From Circinella minor (Eukaryota; Mucoromycota; Mucoromycetes; Mucorales; Lichtheimiaceae): a stretch of 64,000 bases of DNA. The DNA lies in contig JAEPRB010000087.1 of NCBI GenBank assembly GCA_016758965.1, positions 1-64,000 on the forward strand. The letters are read 5' to 3'. Shown here one piece after another: positions 1 through 9,784 of the stretch; positions within the stretch are counted from its first letter, which is position 1; each line of letters starts with the position of its first letter. The notes under the pieces are model-generated. The model was not told where the DNA came from, made no database searches, and saw only the letters and a list, made by a program, of their open reading frames with translations. The position numbers and the translations under genes are program-made.

Positions 1-123
1 AAAAAAAAAAAAAAAAAAAAAAAAAAATTAAAAAAGGGAAAAAAAAAAAAAAAAAAAAAGGGATTTTTTTTTGTAAAAAAAAAAAAAAAAAAAAATAAAA
101 AAAAAAAAAAAAAAAAGTTTTTA

Positions 124-177
<54 letters not shown>
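1..177. repeat. A-rich homopolymer block at window edge
   Basis: Almost pure A with short T and G interruptions (for example a T9 run near position 64-72). It is either a genuine AT microsatellite or a poorly resolved assembly region. No coding content. Confidence 0.8.
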
Positions 178-178
<1 letters not shown>

Positions 179-498
179 GCCAAAATATATGGATCAATAA
201 ATTCCTCACTGTTTCTCAAACATTTATTATATAAAAATAGCTATAGAGTTAAACAAAATCAGTACCTTTAGTAATAACAATAAGAACAAAATGAATTATT
301 TGAAGCAACAAAATGGAATGCATGGTAATCCCTAACAATAACATTGATTTCGAATGAAATGTTTCAAAAAAAAATTTCATGCTACGCTACTCATGTATGT
401 AATACCAGCACCCAGAAATGGGCTAAGCGTCAAACTTTATTTAGAATACCAAGATCACTTTTCATGTAAAAATAAATATAAATATATTTTTTCGAGAG
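178..498. other. intergenic, upstream of first WWE gene
   Basis: AT-rich spacer between the A-rich block and the TATA box of the first WWE gene. I see no open frame with coding character and no repeat. It probably holds the distal promoter. Confidence 0.4.
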
Positions 499-509
499 TA
501 TAAAAAGGG
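499..509 (+). promoter_or_regulatory. TATA box of WWE gene 1
   Basis: The sequence tataaaaaggg is a near-consensus TATA box about 120 bp upstream of the ATG at 628. A strong TATA in a short 5' leader is typical of regulated rather than housekeeping fungal genes; that reading is inference. Confidence 0.55.
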
Positions 510-627
510 TCTGTGTTTTACATTTTAACAACAACAAACATCAATTGGTTGTCATCACATCTGCTACCACTTTCTGTCTTCTTTGTTTTATTATACATTA
601 CAACTATATACTATTTTTCATCACAGT

Positions 628-901
628 ATGAGCTTTCAATGGGTATATCAAGCAGGAACCGTATGGATTCGTAAGTATATCTATTTATACAAGCAGTATC
701 TTTTTATTATACTCTTATAATTAATACAAAAGATTAGCTTTCGATCAACAAACGAATTACTCTATAGAACACCTTTGGCGACGTGGTTCTTCCGCGAATG
801 TTTACGTTCCATCATTGCAAGGAGTCGTCTATGTCAACGGTCCTGCTCTTTACGTACAACAATTTTCTACTAGAATACCAATTGCTCGAACTGGCGTGTA
901 G
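628..901 (+). CDS. stand-alone WWE-domain microprotein 1
   Basis: Two exons, 628-670 and 738-901, give 68 aa. The 67-bp intron has a consensus gtaagt donor and a ttag acceptor, and phase is kept. The whole protein is one WWE module: W5-V-Y7 near the N-terminus, a second W at 13, the PFD that follows, N-Y-S-I-E-H in the middle, then Q and R-x-P-I-A-R at the C-terminus. WWE domains in other proteins (RNF146, PARPs, deltex) bind ADP-ribose units and sit beside catalytic domains; here nothing else is present. The gene at 3455 has the same length and exactly the same intron position and phase, so the two are tandem paralogues. The start is the first ATG after the TATA box. The protein lacks a signal peptide and is probably cytosolic or nuclear. 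Function is inferred from the fold only. Confidence 0.8.
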
Positions 902-1290
902 TATCAATCCTCTGTTTTTTTATGTACACAGATACACGTTCACATACACATATCCATACACATATTCATATCCACACTTCCACATACATTTACACATATC
1001 GGGTACACCTGCACATATTAGCCACACTTGCACGCAAAAAACACATATTTTACACACAACAGTCATTTAAACGCAACAGGCACATTTACACGCAACAGTC
1101 ATTTACACGCAAAAGATACATTTACACACAACAGACACATTTACACACAACATACGCATTTGCATACAACAATATACATCAGAACAATTCAATTTATATA
1201 TATATATACAACAACACCAACCAATCTTTGCACTTCATTATGAACTCTTTTTTTGATTTTACTTTTTCACGCGTCATCATATATTATTAA
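902..1290 (+). repeat. imperfect short tandem repeats downstream of WWE gene 1
   Basis: From about 925 to 1175 the + strand is built of CA-rich units. Between 1030 and 1175 an imperfect unit of about 16 bp (acac-caacag-catttac type) recurs at least six times. The apparent open frames here are translations of the repeat. It lies just 3' of the WWE stop and may be its 3' UTR. Confidence 0.6.
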
Positions 1291-1787
1291 TTTTTCTTCG
1301 ATCGTTGGCACATTCTGGTCTCTCAATTTTATCTACTATATATTTCTCTATCATTATTTTTACTTTTTATCTCCCTTCCTCTCCTTTATTTGTATTTCCA
1401 TTCCTTTTTCTATTTTGTATATAGTATAGGATTTTATTGACCCTTCTGCATTTTCAACCAGCTCCCAATGGGGAATTGTTCCAAGTAGCTACAAAAATAG
1501 ACTATGTAACACAAAAATCCTTAATTCGCTACGCCGCACGTTATGAGTATATATTGATGCGATAATTATATTACAATGTTATACTCGATCATGGTTGGTA
1601 ATGATTATGACAACCACTATGATGACAAAATTTGTAAACTCTTCTCTTATTTTTAACTACCGGCTTAGTAAATAAATAATAAATAATAAATAAAATTTCT
1701 TCTTTCTTTATAATACAAATAAAAAGATATGATTATTATTGAATAAAAATTTTACCAATTATCTGATTTTTTCTACTTTTTATACAG
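1291..1787. other. intergenic; one open stretch of unknown meaning
   Basis: AT-rich spacer. Two overlapping frames near 1436-1565 stay open for about 40 codons after a tatag acceptor-like site, but they match nothing I know and have no start codon. I do not call a gene. Confidence 0.35.
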
Positions 1788-1885
1788 CAGCCCCCCGTTA
1801 ATTTCATGCACTTCATATCTGGCTATTTTGTGAAATGAACGATGGAATGCAATTATCGAGGTATCGTGTCGGAAGAAAGACTGGT
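1788..1885 (+). pseudogene. decayed third WWE copy (exon 2 relic)
   Basis: Read along the + strand, this stretch aligns by eye with the second exon of the WWE gene at 3455. The clearest blocks are atggaatgcaattat (against atggaatacaattat at 3666-3680) and gtatcgtgtcggaagaaa, followed by ctggt at the position of the Arg-Thr-Gly end. A deletion of about 13 bases removes the segment before the last Arg-rich motif, and a stop interrupts the upstream part. No first exon is visible. It is best explained as a dead tandem duplicate. Confidence 0.45.
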
Positions 1886-3352
1886 AAAAAGTTTAACAGA
1901 AAATAATAATAAATAAATGAATGCATACGTATACTATCATTACTGCACTACTGCTTTTAATCAATAAGCTATTTTTAGTGCTTTGTAATTTGCTTTATAT
2001 TATATAGTTAATATTTCTTTGACATCTTTTTTTGATGAGATTAATCACTAAATAAGAAGTATGTGAGTACCATAGATATAATCAATGTTGGTACTGAAGT
2101 AGAGCTATCATAGTTCCTTTGATTTTTCGAAATAAATCGAAACAGTTGTTGTCTTATAAACAAGCTACTTTTTTGTATAGCTTCTTTATCACAGAAAACC
2201 AATAAAAGCCTTTCTCAAGTCATGTTTTGTAAGGCCGCTTAAGTTCAAGCCTTCAAAATCACTATGAAAGTAAAACTAAAGGGGATGTAAAAGTTGACAC
2301 TATGTTTTGTGACTATCCCTGGAAAAAACAAGTAAATTAACGGGTTGAAATTAAACATGGATGAAATTAACAGGACTTACTGTATTTTTTTTTTGTGTCT
2401 ACATACGTAATATACGTAGACTTAACAATAACTTTACAAAACAAACTGACTGCTGGTGGGGGAGTGAAGCATGTAACGCAAAGACAATTATAATGTATAA
2501 TGATGTGTTAACGTGTTATGACTCTTGATTGATATAAAAAAGAAAAAAAGTTCGTATGAATGGTATTAGGAATCAGTCCCTACAAAAGAAAAGTGAAAAA
2601 GAGTTGAATTTTGGAGAGAAGAGTCATGCGCATAGGTTGTGTAATAAAAAAACCCAGTAAAAACAATGATTTTTTTTTTTTGAGAGCGAGTATGTAATAT
2701 TTAATGGTAGTGGTGATACCAGGGCAGGGACAGCGCCAGAGTGAATTTAATTGGAGGATTCTATAATTAGGGCTACAAGAACCAACGAGAAATGACAAGT
2801 GATATATCGAATATTAATGGTTAGTATTATAATTTTAAGTAGAGCGGGACAGTCGATCCACAAGTTAATTTCCATACTTTTTACCTTTCTTATTGTGCTG
2901 ATCCAAACATATGACGCTTTTCATCATTTAGCTCTTGATGACTTTGTTGAAAAGGGTAATGGTTGTGGAGATGTTTTAAAAAATTAGTGTGTTACCTTAA
3001 ACTCGACCTATCCTACTCAGCAAAATAAGGAAAATAAAATAGCGCCACAGATCCGCTAGACGATAATTAAAAAAACGTGTCGGTCACCATGGAAACCAAG
3101 TATAATCATCTTGTGAGCTAAAAAATAAAAATAAAAAAAGAAGAAGCGTTAAAGTGCGCAGTGGTTGTATAAAAAACCAGTCATTTCACCCTACTTTGGT
3201 GCTGCCTAGCTGACTCACACAGGCTGGGGAAACGACTCAGATATAAAACGCTTAAAAAACCAGTCACTACAGGTGTCAATACTTTGTGATTGCATGCTGC
3301 GCAATTGAAACCTATCATTCTTATAGGTAGATAGTAGTTGGTCCGAGCTCAG
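1886..3352. other. intergenic between WWE relic and WWE gene 2
   Basis: No convincing gene. The two short open frames at 2580-2798 (-) and 2799-2987 (+) are low-complexity and lack splice-supported extension. The 13-base motif aaaaaaccagtca occurs twice at about 3171 and 3255, within 300 bp upstream of WWE gene 2, and may be a promoter element. Confidence 0.4.
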
Positions 3353-3363
3353 CTATATATATA
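3353..3363 (+). promoter_or_regulatory. TATA-like element of WWE gene 2
   Basis: A ctatatatata run lies about 95 bp upstream of the ATG at 3455, at a spacing similar to the TATA box of WWE gene 1. It is weaker evidence than the first because the whole spacer is AT-rich. Confidence 0.4.
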
Positions 3364-3454
3364 AGTTGATTGATTAGATTTGATTCAAATTAATGTTAAC
3401 TCTTCTTTTCTTAACTCTTTAACTTTTTAATTTACTCATCATCACTTTATAAAA

Positions 3455-3729
3455 ATGGCAGTTCAGTGGGTCTATCAAGCTGGAAGTCAATGGATTCGTA
3501 AGGATATTTTTCATATAAAAATAATTTTTTTTTTACAATGCATTTTAATTAATAAATTATATTAGCTTTCGATCCCCAGGCAAACTATTCAATTGAAAAT
3601 TTATTTCGTACTGGTCAATCCGCCAATGTTTATGTCAAGTCATTACATGGTTTGGTGTACGTCAATGGAATACAATTATATGCACAACAATGTGCAACTC
3701 GTATCATGATCGCAAGAACCGGTGCATAA
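3455..3729 (+). CDS. stand-alone WWE-domain microprotein 2
   Basis: Exons 3455-3497 and 3566-3729 give 68 aa. Exon lengths (43 and 164 nt) and intron phase equal those of the gene at 628. The 68-bp intron starts gtaagg and ends ttag. The protein keeps the WWE signature: W5-V-Y7, W13, I-P-F-D, Y-S-I-E-N-L, then Q-Q and R-I-M-I-A-R near the end. It is about 65% identical to its paralogue by eye, with changes concentrated in loops, so both copies look maintained by selection. An AATAAA follows at 3731. No signal peptide, membrane segment or extra domain exists. WWE modules are known ADP-ribose readers; a free-standing reader could compete with, or tag for, larger WWE enzymes, which is speculation. 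Confidence 0.8.
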
Positions 3730-5783
3730 TAATAAACGAAGACAACAACAAGAACAACACTATTTATTTCATAAACTAGACTATAATAATAATATTTGCA
3801 CATAATTCATCACAACGACTTTGTTATCAATTACAATCTTATACCATAACATACATTTTACAAGTACATACACACTCGCATTTAATCATGAACACGTATA
3901 TATCAAGCAACAATCTCACCCATCACACAATTCATTTATAGACCTTTTTCAATATGATTCCATTCATTTTCTTTTTATCTAGTATATGATGATCAAGAGT
4001 ACACCTTTTTTTTTCTTTTTATATATGTATATAATCTCTAATTGAATAGGGGTTTTTTCCCTCTTCTATTTTTTTTTTCTCTTTTAACTGTACCTCATTT
4101 GATATTAAAGACTTTTTTGAAGTTGTATAATCAACCAAATTGTCATTTTTTTTTGTATATGTATAAAAACTCTTTGTAAACTTCCCCAATTAATTATAAT
4201 ATCTATACAACTTTATGCTTTTTCGAATCAATAATAAAACAAAATAATAATAATTCATTCTCATTATTAACATGATTTTTTTTTTTGGCGGTAAAATGGT
4301 GTTTTATTTTTATTTATTTACTTGGTCCTTTCGTACAGTGATATCATTTTTTCTTCTATTGCTATTAACTAAATTAAGTATTCATATCATACAGATTCTG
4401 TATTTGTCAGGGGAAAATAAAGTAAATAAAGAAAAAAAGGTGTTTTTTGTATCAGCTTGCCAAGATTCAAAAATGTTCCCGAATATAGTAATCTTTTATG
4501 CTGTCGAACTAAAAAGGAGGATCTACGATTCAGGAACGCCAATGTTTTTTTTTATCTGCTGCGGTTTTTTCAGTGGCGCGCATAAAAAAAGTGAGAACTC
4601 GGGAGGAGAAGTCAACTATACAAAATATATAGCCGCAGCAAATCGTAATAAAATTTTTAATAGCCTGTAATACTAATCACGTATTATAGAAATAATAATA
4701 TGTAGTATTGTCATTTTCTCTATTACATTTTTCACTTGGGTGTATGATAATCAACTTTTGCGTCATCTATGATGCAAACCTTTAAGAATTTCCGCAAAGT
4801 TAAAACCCTTTTTTCTGCGAAAAAAATATGACGAACACAAAGTATTTGAAAGACTACCTAAGTTACCAAAAACAGTAAAAGGGGAAGTTTTATTAATTGA
4901 AATTTTACTAATGAGAGAAATAACTTTCCAGCAAAAATATTTATTTTGCAACTCTACGTCATATCTCGGCAAGCAATTGAAATAATCGTCCGAGAAGTAG
5001 TACTAGTAAGTGGATAGAGGCAGCGAAGAAGAAAAAAAAATCGGTGGTGAATTGTTTGTTATAAATTATTAAATTGTTTTCTCACGTCAAAAAAAAAAAA
5101 ATGAAGTCGAATTGGGTCATCAGGGATCAGTGCCTAGTAACGCAAAAAGAGGGACCGTTCACTAACAGATTTTAGTTGTTATAATGGGGTCTAGATTCTC
5201 CCGCCAATATGTATGACTCCACTTTTTATTGTATTCCCTTACATATAGGTAAGGAAAAGTCCTGTGATGATGCATATAGGGTGTATCTGCGCCACCTGCT
5301 CCGAATGGCGCAGCCAGGTTTGCGAATCTAAAATTATAATACGTACGTATGCATTTAATATAATTAAATATGTACAGATTATCAAAATAATCTGAATAAG
5401 AATACAATTTCTTTTACAACAAAAATATAGTTTTATAAACAAAAAAAAACAGTAGTATTTCATATAAATTTGGATAGTGGCTCAAGATGATAAAATAAAA
5501 GATGTGAAATGGCTAATCAAATAAAAAGTAGATATGGCGTTTGGGTACACGAACGCCTCAAATGTATCACCAACATAACAGTTCTCAAATCCCATAAATA
5601 CGCTTTTTCTAAACTGAATCATGGCTAAGTAGTCGTCATTACAAAAAGGGAAAATTAATAAATCTAGCAACACATAAAAGCACCAATGAATGAATATCAA
5701 ATAATATAATAATAGTAACTTTATATATAAAATATCATTTTAACTTTTTTTCATCATTATTATTTTTTTGAATTTGGATTTAA
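3730..5783. other. intergenic, no supported gene
   Basis: About 2 kb. Open frames at 4272-4670 (+) and 5482-5700 (-) exist but are rich in Phe, Ile and Lys as expected of AT-rich noncoding DNA, and neither can be extended through splice sites into a recognisable domain. The first half probably holds the WWE gene 2 3' UTR and the last part the 3' UTR of the SWI3-like gene. No tRNA was seen. Confidence 0.4.
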
Positions 5784-7913
5784 TTATTGTAATGTAAGAA
5801 TTGAAGCCTGTTGTGGTTGTGATGTTTTATCTCCATCATTAATTTTACTATTGTCTTCGTCTGTTGTTGTTATTGATGATTTATCTGAAGGACGTGAAAA
5901 ATCGTTTGACTCGGTAAATAATCGATAATTTTCATTGTAAAGATTTTCATTAACAATTTGTTGTAATTGCATCGGATTTAATCCATTCTCTACAGCGGAT
6001 AAAATACTGGATCCTTTACTATTAATTTCATCGTGCACCAATTTTGAGGTCTTTTTGACTGCATGTCGTTGCAAAAACACTTCTTGACGTAATTGTGCAA
6101 TATGTTCCAAATCATTTTCCAATACGGCTTCTAATTCATCAAAATGATTCATTTTCGTATCAAGTTTTTTGACCTCAAAGTCAATGACAGAGTGTACCAA
6201 GCGCCGGATTTCACGTTCTTCAATACCAGCCAAGGATTTGGCTTTAGCTGCAGCAGATCCAAGAGCCACAGCAGCAGCTTTTTCAACAGCATTACGTGGT
6301 TTCTTAACTTGTTGAGTACCTTCATCCATATTTTCATCTTCGTCTTGTTGAATCTTTTTACGTTTACCAGTTTCTTGAAATTCAATAGCAGCTTCTGCAG
6401 CGATAGATGCTAATTCTGGATCGACAGCGGATGACAAATATGCCAAAATTGACATGACTGGATTATCTGCTTGTGAAAAGGGTGTCCGTTTATGTTCCAA
6501 TATACGAGCTGATGGCATAGACGATACATAAGGTTCTTCAATAGGTAATTGCAAGAAATGCATAATACACTGTTCCCGAGTCCGTGTTCCAACATGTTCA
6601 GCAATGGCATTCCAATCATCATCAAAAGTTTCAATAGCTTCCAATAATAACAAAGTTTCTTCATCCGTCCAATCATCTTCAGCATGTTCGTATCGTCCAG
6701 GTTCATGCTTGATAAAATCACTACTCATCACAGTAGATGGGAAACGACCTTCTTTGTAACAAGTTGGGCATAAGTCCATATTTTTTGTCTTTAGACTATG
6801 GTATCGTTCACGAGTACAATCTGTACCGCAAGTGGTGCAATAATATGGCTTGTGACTCAAGTTTTCAGCTTGTTCTTGAGTACTTTCAAATAATTGTTGT
6901 CGTAGTTGTAGATTCATTTCAAGTTCGTTCTTTTTGTTGTCATCAGATTTTGCCATTTTTGCCTTGATACTCGGTCGGAAAGGTTGTAACCCACGAGGTG
7001 TATCTGCCGTCAATCGGAAATGACCTGTAAAAGGTGGACCCACAGTGGATGGTAATGTTGCTGGGTCACACTATTATAATTCAATTATTAGTTAAAATTA
7101 TTATTTCTTTCTTTTGTTTAACACTTCTTTTTCTTCTTTTTTTTTTGTTACCTCACTGTTAATTAAACCCCATTGTTCTAAAAATGCATGAACACGCATA
7201 ATGGCACACACATCACCAGCCAAGTTACGTCGACATGCTGTTACTGCAAGATATTCTGTTGGATTCAATCGATAAGTATTAATCATAAAATCGCGATAAT
7301 CTTGATAAATGTTAGGAGTTTTTGATTTGCTACGACCGGTAAAGAATTCTGGTAAAGAGACGCGTTCAATGTCGTGAATGGTTTCCATGTTGAACCAAGA
7401 TGCGTAATGAGGTATAGCGACTTGTTTTGTTTGATCTTGTAAATATTTACGTGCTTCTTCTTCCATTTTAGATCGTTGTTCTTTTTGTTGTTCTTCTTTT
7501 GATAATTCTTTAGGCTCTTCTGTTGAGTCTACTTTCATTGGTTCTACCTCTTCTTTAGAAAGAGGTTGTTGTTCTTGTTCTTTGGTTTGTTCATTTGATT
7601 GTTCTGCTGCTGCTGTTACTGTTTCTACTTCTGCTGCTGCTGTTGTTGTAGTCGTTGATTCGGAGGGATTTTGTTCTACCAATGGTTGTTCTGTCGTTGT
7701 TGATGGTTCGGTTTGTTCTGGCAATACTCGTTCTGGTACAGATTGTGGTGGTTGTTCCTCTGGAACGGAATCTGGTACTGTTTGTTGTTGTTGTTGTTGT
7801 TGTGATTCTGCTTGCTCAGGAGCAGAAGTAGATGATTCTGGTATAGATTCTTTGTTATCAGGAATTACATCTGTTGTTGGAGCATCAGGCATGGGGTGAT
7901 CTTGGTCAGCCAT
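5784..7913 (-). CDS. SWI3/RSC8/SMARCC-type chromatin remodelling subunit
   Basis: Exons 7913-7152 and 7070-5784 (81-bp intron, gtaaca to atag, phase 0) give 682 aa. Residues 1-165 are acidic and rich in Gln, Glu and Thr. A SWIRM domain spans about 167-253 ([12 protein letters not shown] through [12 protein letters not shown]). A ZZ-type zinc finger follows at about 331-364 with CTTCGTDC and CPTC ligand pairs. A SANT/Myb-like helix bundle lies at about 386-433 ([18 protein letters not shown], then [12 protein letters not shown]). A C-terminal coiled coil runs about 515-605. This order is diagnostic of the paired core subunit of SWI/SNF and RSC, which remodel nucleosomes in the nucleus. Sequence alone does not separate Swi3 from Rsc8; the moderate length (682 aa) slightly favours an Rsc8/Ssr-like form. 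It is transcribed divergently from the small gene at 8670. Confidence 0.93.
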
Positions 7914-8669
7914 TATAGATTATTTTTTTTTTAGTTTTCGTTCGTGTTAGGAGTGGAGATAATAATTGAATGGTGGTGGTTTTCTAATCCAAGTCACCCA
8001 TTGCCCACAATTTTCCCTTTGTATCCTATTCGGAGTTTCATGTTGGTTTGCTAAGTAGAGTTCTAGCTCTATCTCTATTCATAGAATTAAGGCAAAGAGG
8101 ATAAACAACGGAATAAAAAGCGAAAAGAGGTTCCGTCAAATTCATGTATAGAACACGCCACAATGACAATGAGAAAATAATCATAATATGAAATTTTATT
8201 TCCAAGGAAGGGAAAGGTTAATAGAATCGGGAATGAGAGCTCTCCCTTCCGTGGATGCTGCCGAAAACGAAAAGAAACCACGATCTTTTTTTTTTACTAT
8301 TTCGAGTAAAACGTGGAACCATCCTTTTGTTATTATCTCCTCATCTAATAAATGGACGAATAAAAATAACAACAACTAACAAAAACAACCAACAAAAATC
8401 CCTGTTCTAAGGAAGAATGATTTAATTATCTCGTTACTTTTTTTACTTCTTCTAATTATTAATACACTTAGGTATAACCTTTATATATAGACTTACTTTC
8501 TTTCTTGTTTCTTTTCGTTTCTTTACTTGTTTTTTTTTTGTTACTGTGTTGTTTTCTTTTCTTTTTTTTTAATCTTGTCGTTTTCTATTGTTCTTTCAGT
8601 ATTATATATATACCTAAAATATATTTATTTATCTGTTCATCAAATATATATACATATTCATATATAAAA
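7914..8669. promoter_or_regulatory. bidirectional intergenic region
   Basis: This spacer separates two divergent start codons (7913 minus, 8670 plus), so it should contain both promoters. It includes a perfect palindrome gagagctctc at about 8237-8246 and T-rich stretches near 8500-8600. No gene is supported; the small frames at 8087-8379 overlap each other on opposite strands. Confidence 0.5.
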
Positions 8670-9077
8670 ATGTTTCAATTCCTACTATCTTCCGACTGGA
8701 CAAAGCGATTGACGACGACGACAAGTACAACAACAATTAACAATAAGAATAAACAGAAACAAGAGGGAATACAAAAGCAACCACCACAACAACAAAATAT
8801 CACTACAGCTTCTACTGCTACTGCTATTACTCCTCATCGTCCTCATCATCAGGAACAAGAGATTTCAAGATCTGTTTCTTGGGAATCATGGTCATCGTCT
8901 CTCACGTCACTTAGCGACGACTTACATGACGACAAACGCACTTGGTCTTTTAAAGATGATTATGTATCATTTCCAAGCCTTATAGATGATAATCATGGCG
9001 ATATTAATGCTATTGATAATAATGTTGTCATAAACGAAAGACAACATCATCATCACCATCATCATCATTTATCATGA
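8670..9077 (+). CDS. small hypothetical protein with C-terminal His run
   Basis: Single exon, 135 aa. The start chosen is the ATG in tatataaaaatg at 8670; an upstream in-frame ATG at 8505 would add a Phe/Leu-only stretch typical of translated T-rich leader, so I reject it. After a short hydrophobic start (MFQFLLSSDW) there is a Thr/Asn/Gln-rich segment, then a more complex part containing SRSVSWESWSSSLTSLSDD and KRTWSFKDDYVSFPSLIDD. It ends with eight consecutive His. The Ser/Trp/acidic block looks like a short linear-motif region rather than a fold. I do not recognise a family. Codon use resembles the neighbours, so it may be real, but transcription is unproven. Confidence 0.5.
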   Translation: MFQFLLSSDWTKRLTTTTSTTTINNKNKQKQEGIQKQPPQQQNITTASTATAITPHRPHHQEQEISRSVSWESWSSSLTSLSDDLHDDKRTWSFKDDYVSFPSLIDDNHGDINAIDNNVVINERQHHHHHHHHLS

Positions 9078-9547
9078 CTTATTTTATACCAACTATATTA
9101 TTGTACCATCTTTTTATATTATTTTTGTCATCATTGTTGAATTTCAAGCTACAACAATGTATTATTGTTATTATTTTTATTTTGTAAATACTTTCTTTTA
9201 TTATCACTACCCTATGCATAATTTTTTTTTTTTTTGTTGTATGATTTTTTAATTTTTTTCTTTTTTTTTCTTTTTTCACATAAAAAATAATAAAACTTTA
9301 TATATAAATATGCTTGCGTATATAAAATATTCAAAGCACTTTTTTTTTCTTACCACGTGGCAGTTGTACAAACATCCTAAATTCAATTTTTTTTTTTTTT
9401 TATAAATTCACTAAATATAAAAAGATCGTCTTTCTATTTTTTAAAAAAGTATCATGTGTGTAACTATAATAAAAATTGGGAAAGAAACGGCTGATCAATC
9501 AACCAACAATTGATATGTAATAAAAATAATAGTATTAATAATATGAC

Positions 9548-9550
<3 letters not shown>

Positions 9551-9588
<38 letters not shown>
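9551..9588. repeat. (TA)n microsatellite
   Basis: About 19 uninterrupted TA dinucleotides. Similar shorter TA tracts occur at about 28050, 37680, 42342 and 61244. Confidence 0.9.
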
Positions 9589-9593
<5 letters not shown>

Positions 9594-9693
9594 TGTGTGC
9601 CTCTTGTTTATATGGAATGGTCAAGAAAAATGAATTATCAATAATAATAATAATAATTATAAAAATAATAGTATCTTGCTTATTTTTTTTTTT

Positions 9694-9731
9694 TTGGGGG
9701 GGGAGGGGGGCTGGAGGGGGAGGGAGGGAAA
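9694..9731 (+). other. G-run block, possible G-quadruplex
   Basis: Five or more G-tracts of 3-8 bases (gggggggg, ggggggg, ggggg, ggg, ggg) within 38 bases of otherwise AT-rich DNA, just past the SEC16 stop codon. On the SEC16 transcript the sequence would be C-rich, so a quadruplex would form on the template strand. Confidence 0.55.
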
Positions 9732-9784
9732 TAAAAGATAAAAATAAAAATAGAGGGTAAAAAACAAAAGGTTAAGAGAAAAAT

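Larger units (their letters stand above)
9078..9784. other. intergenic with microsatellite and G-run
   Basis: Convergent 3' region between the small gene at 8670 and SEC16. It holds a CACGTG palindrome near 9353, a (TA)19 microsatellite at 9551-9588, and a G-rich block at 9694-9731 beside a T14 run. No open frame is supported. Confidence 0.5.

Noticed and set aside
922..1290. 122-codon open frame rich in Thr, His and Tyr
   Set aside because: It is translation of the CA-rich tandem repeat, with overlapping frames of the same kind.
1430..1570. Possible extra 3' exon of WWE gene 1
   Set aside because: Would need a poor gtgtag donor within the last codons, and the paralogue ends at the same residue with a plain stop.
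4272..4670. 132-codon + strand open frame
   Set aside because: Composition is Phe/Ile/Lys-rich as in translated AT-rich spacer, with no domain and no promoter or splice support.
5270..5330. Inverted GC-richer patch (gcgccacctgctccgaatggcg) considered as tRNA
   Set aside because: No acceptor stem, no A/B box and no anticodon arm could be laid out.
5482..5700. 72-codon minus-strand frame (FRKSVFMGFENCYVGDTF)
   Set aside because: Somewhat gene-like, but short and with no extension by splicing; could be a relic, not enough to call.
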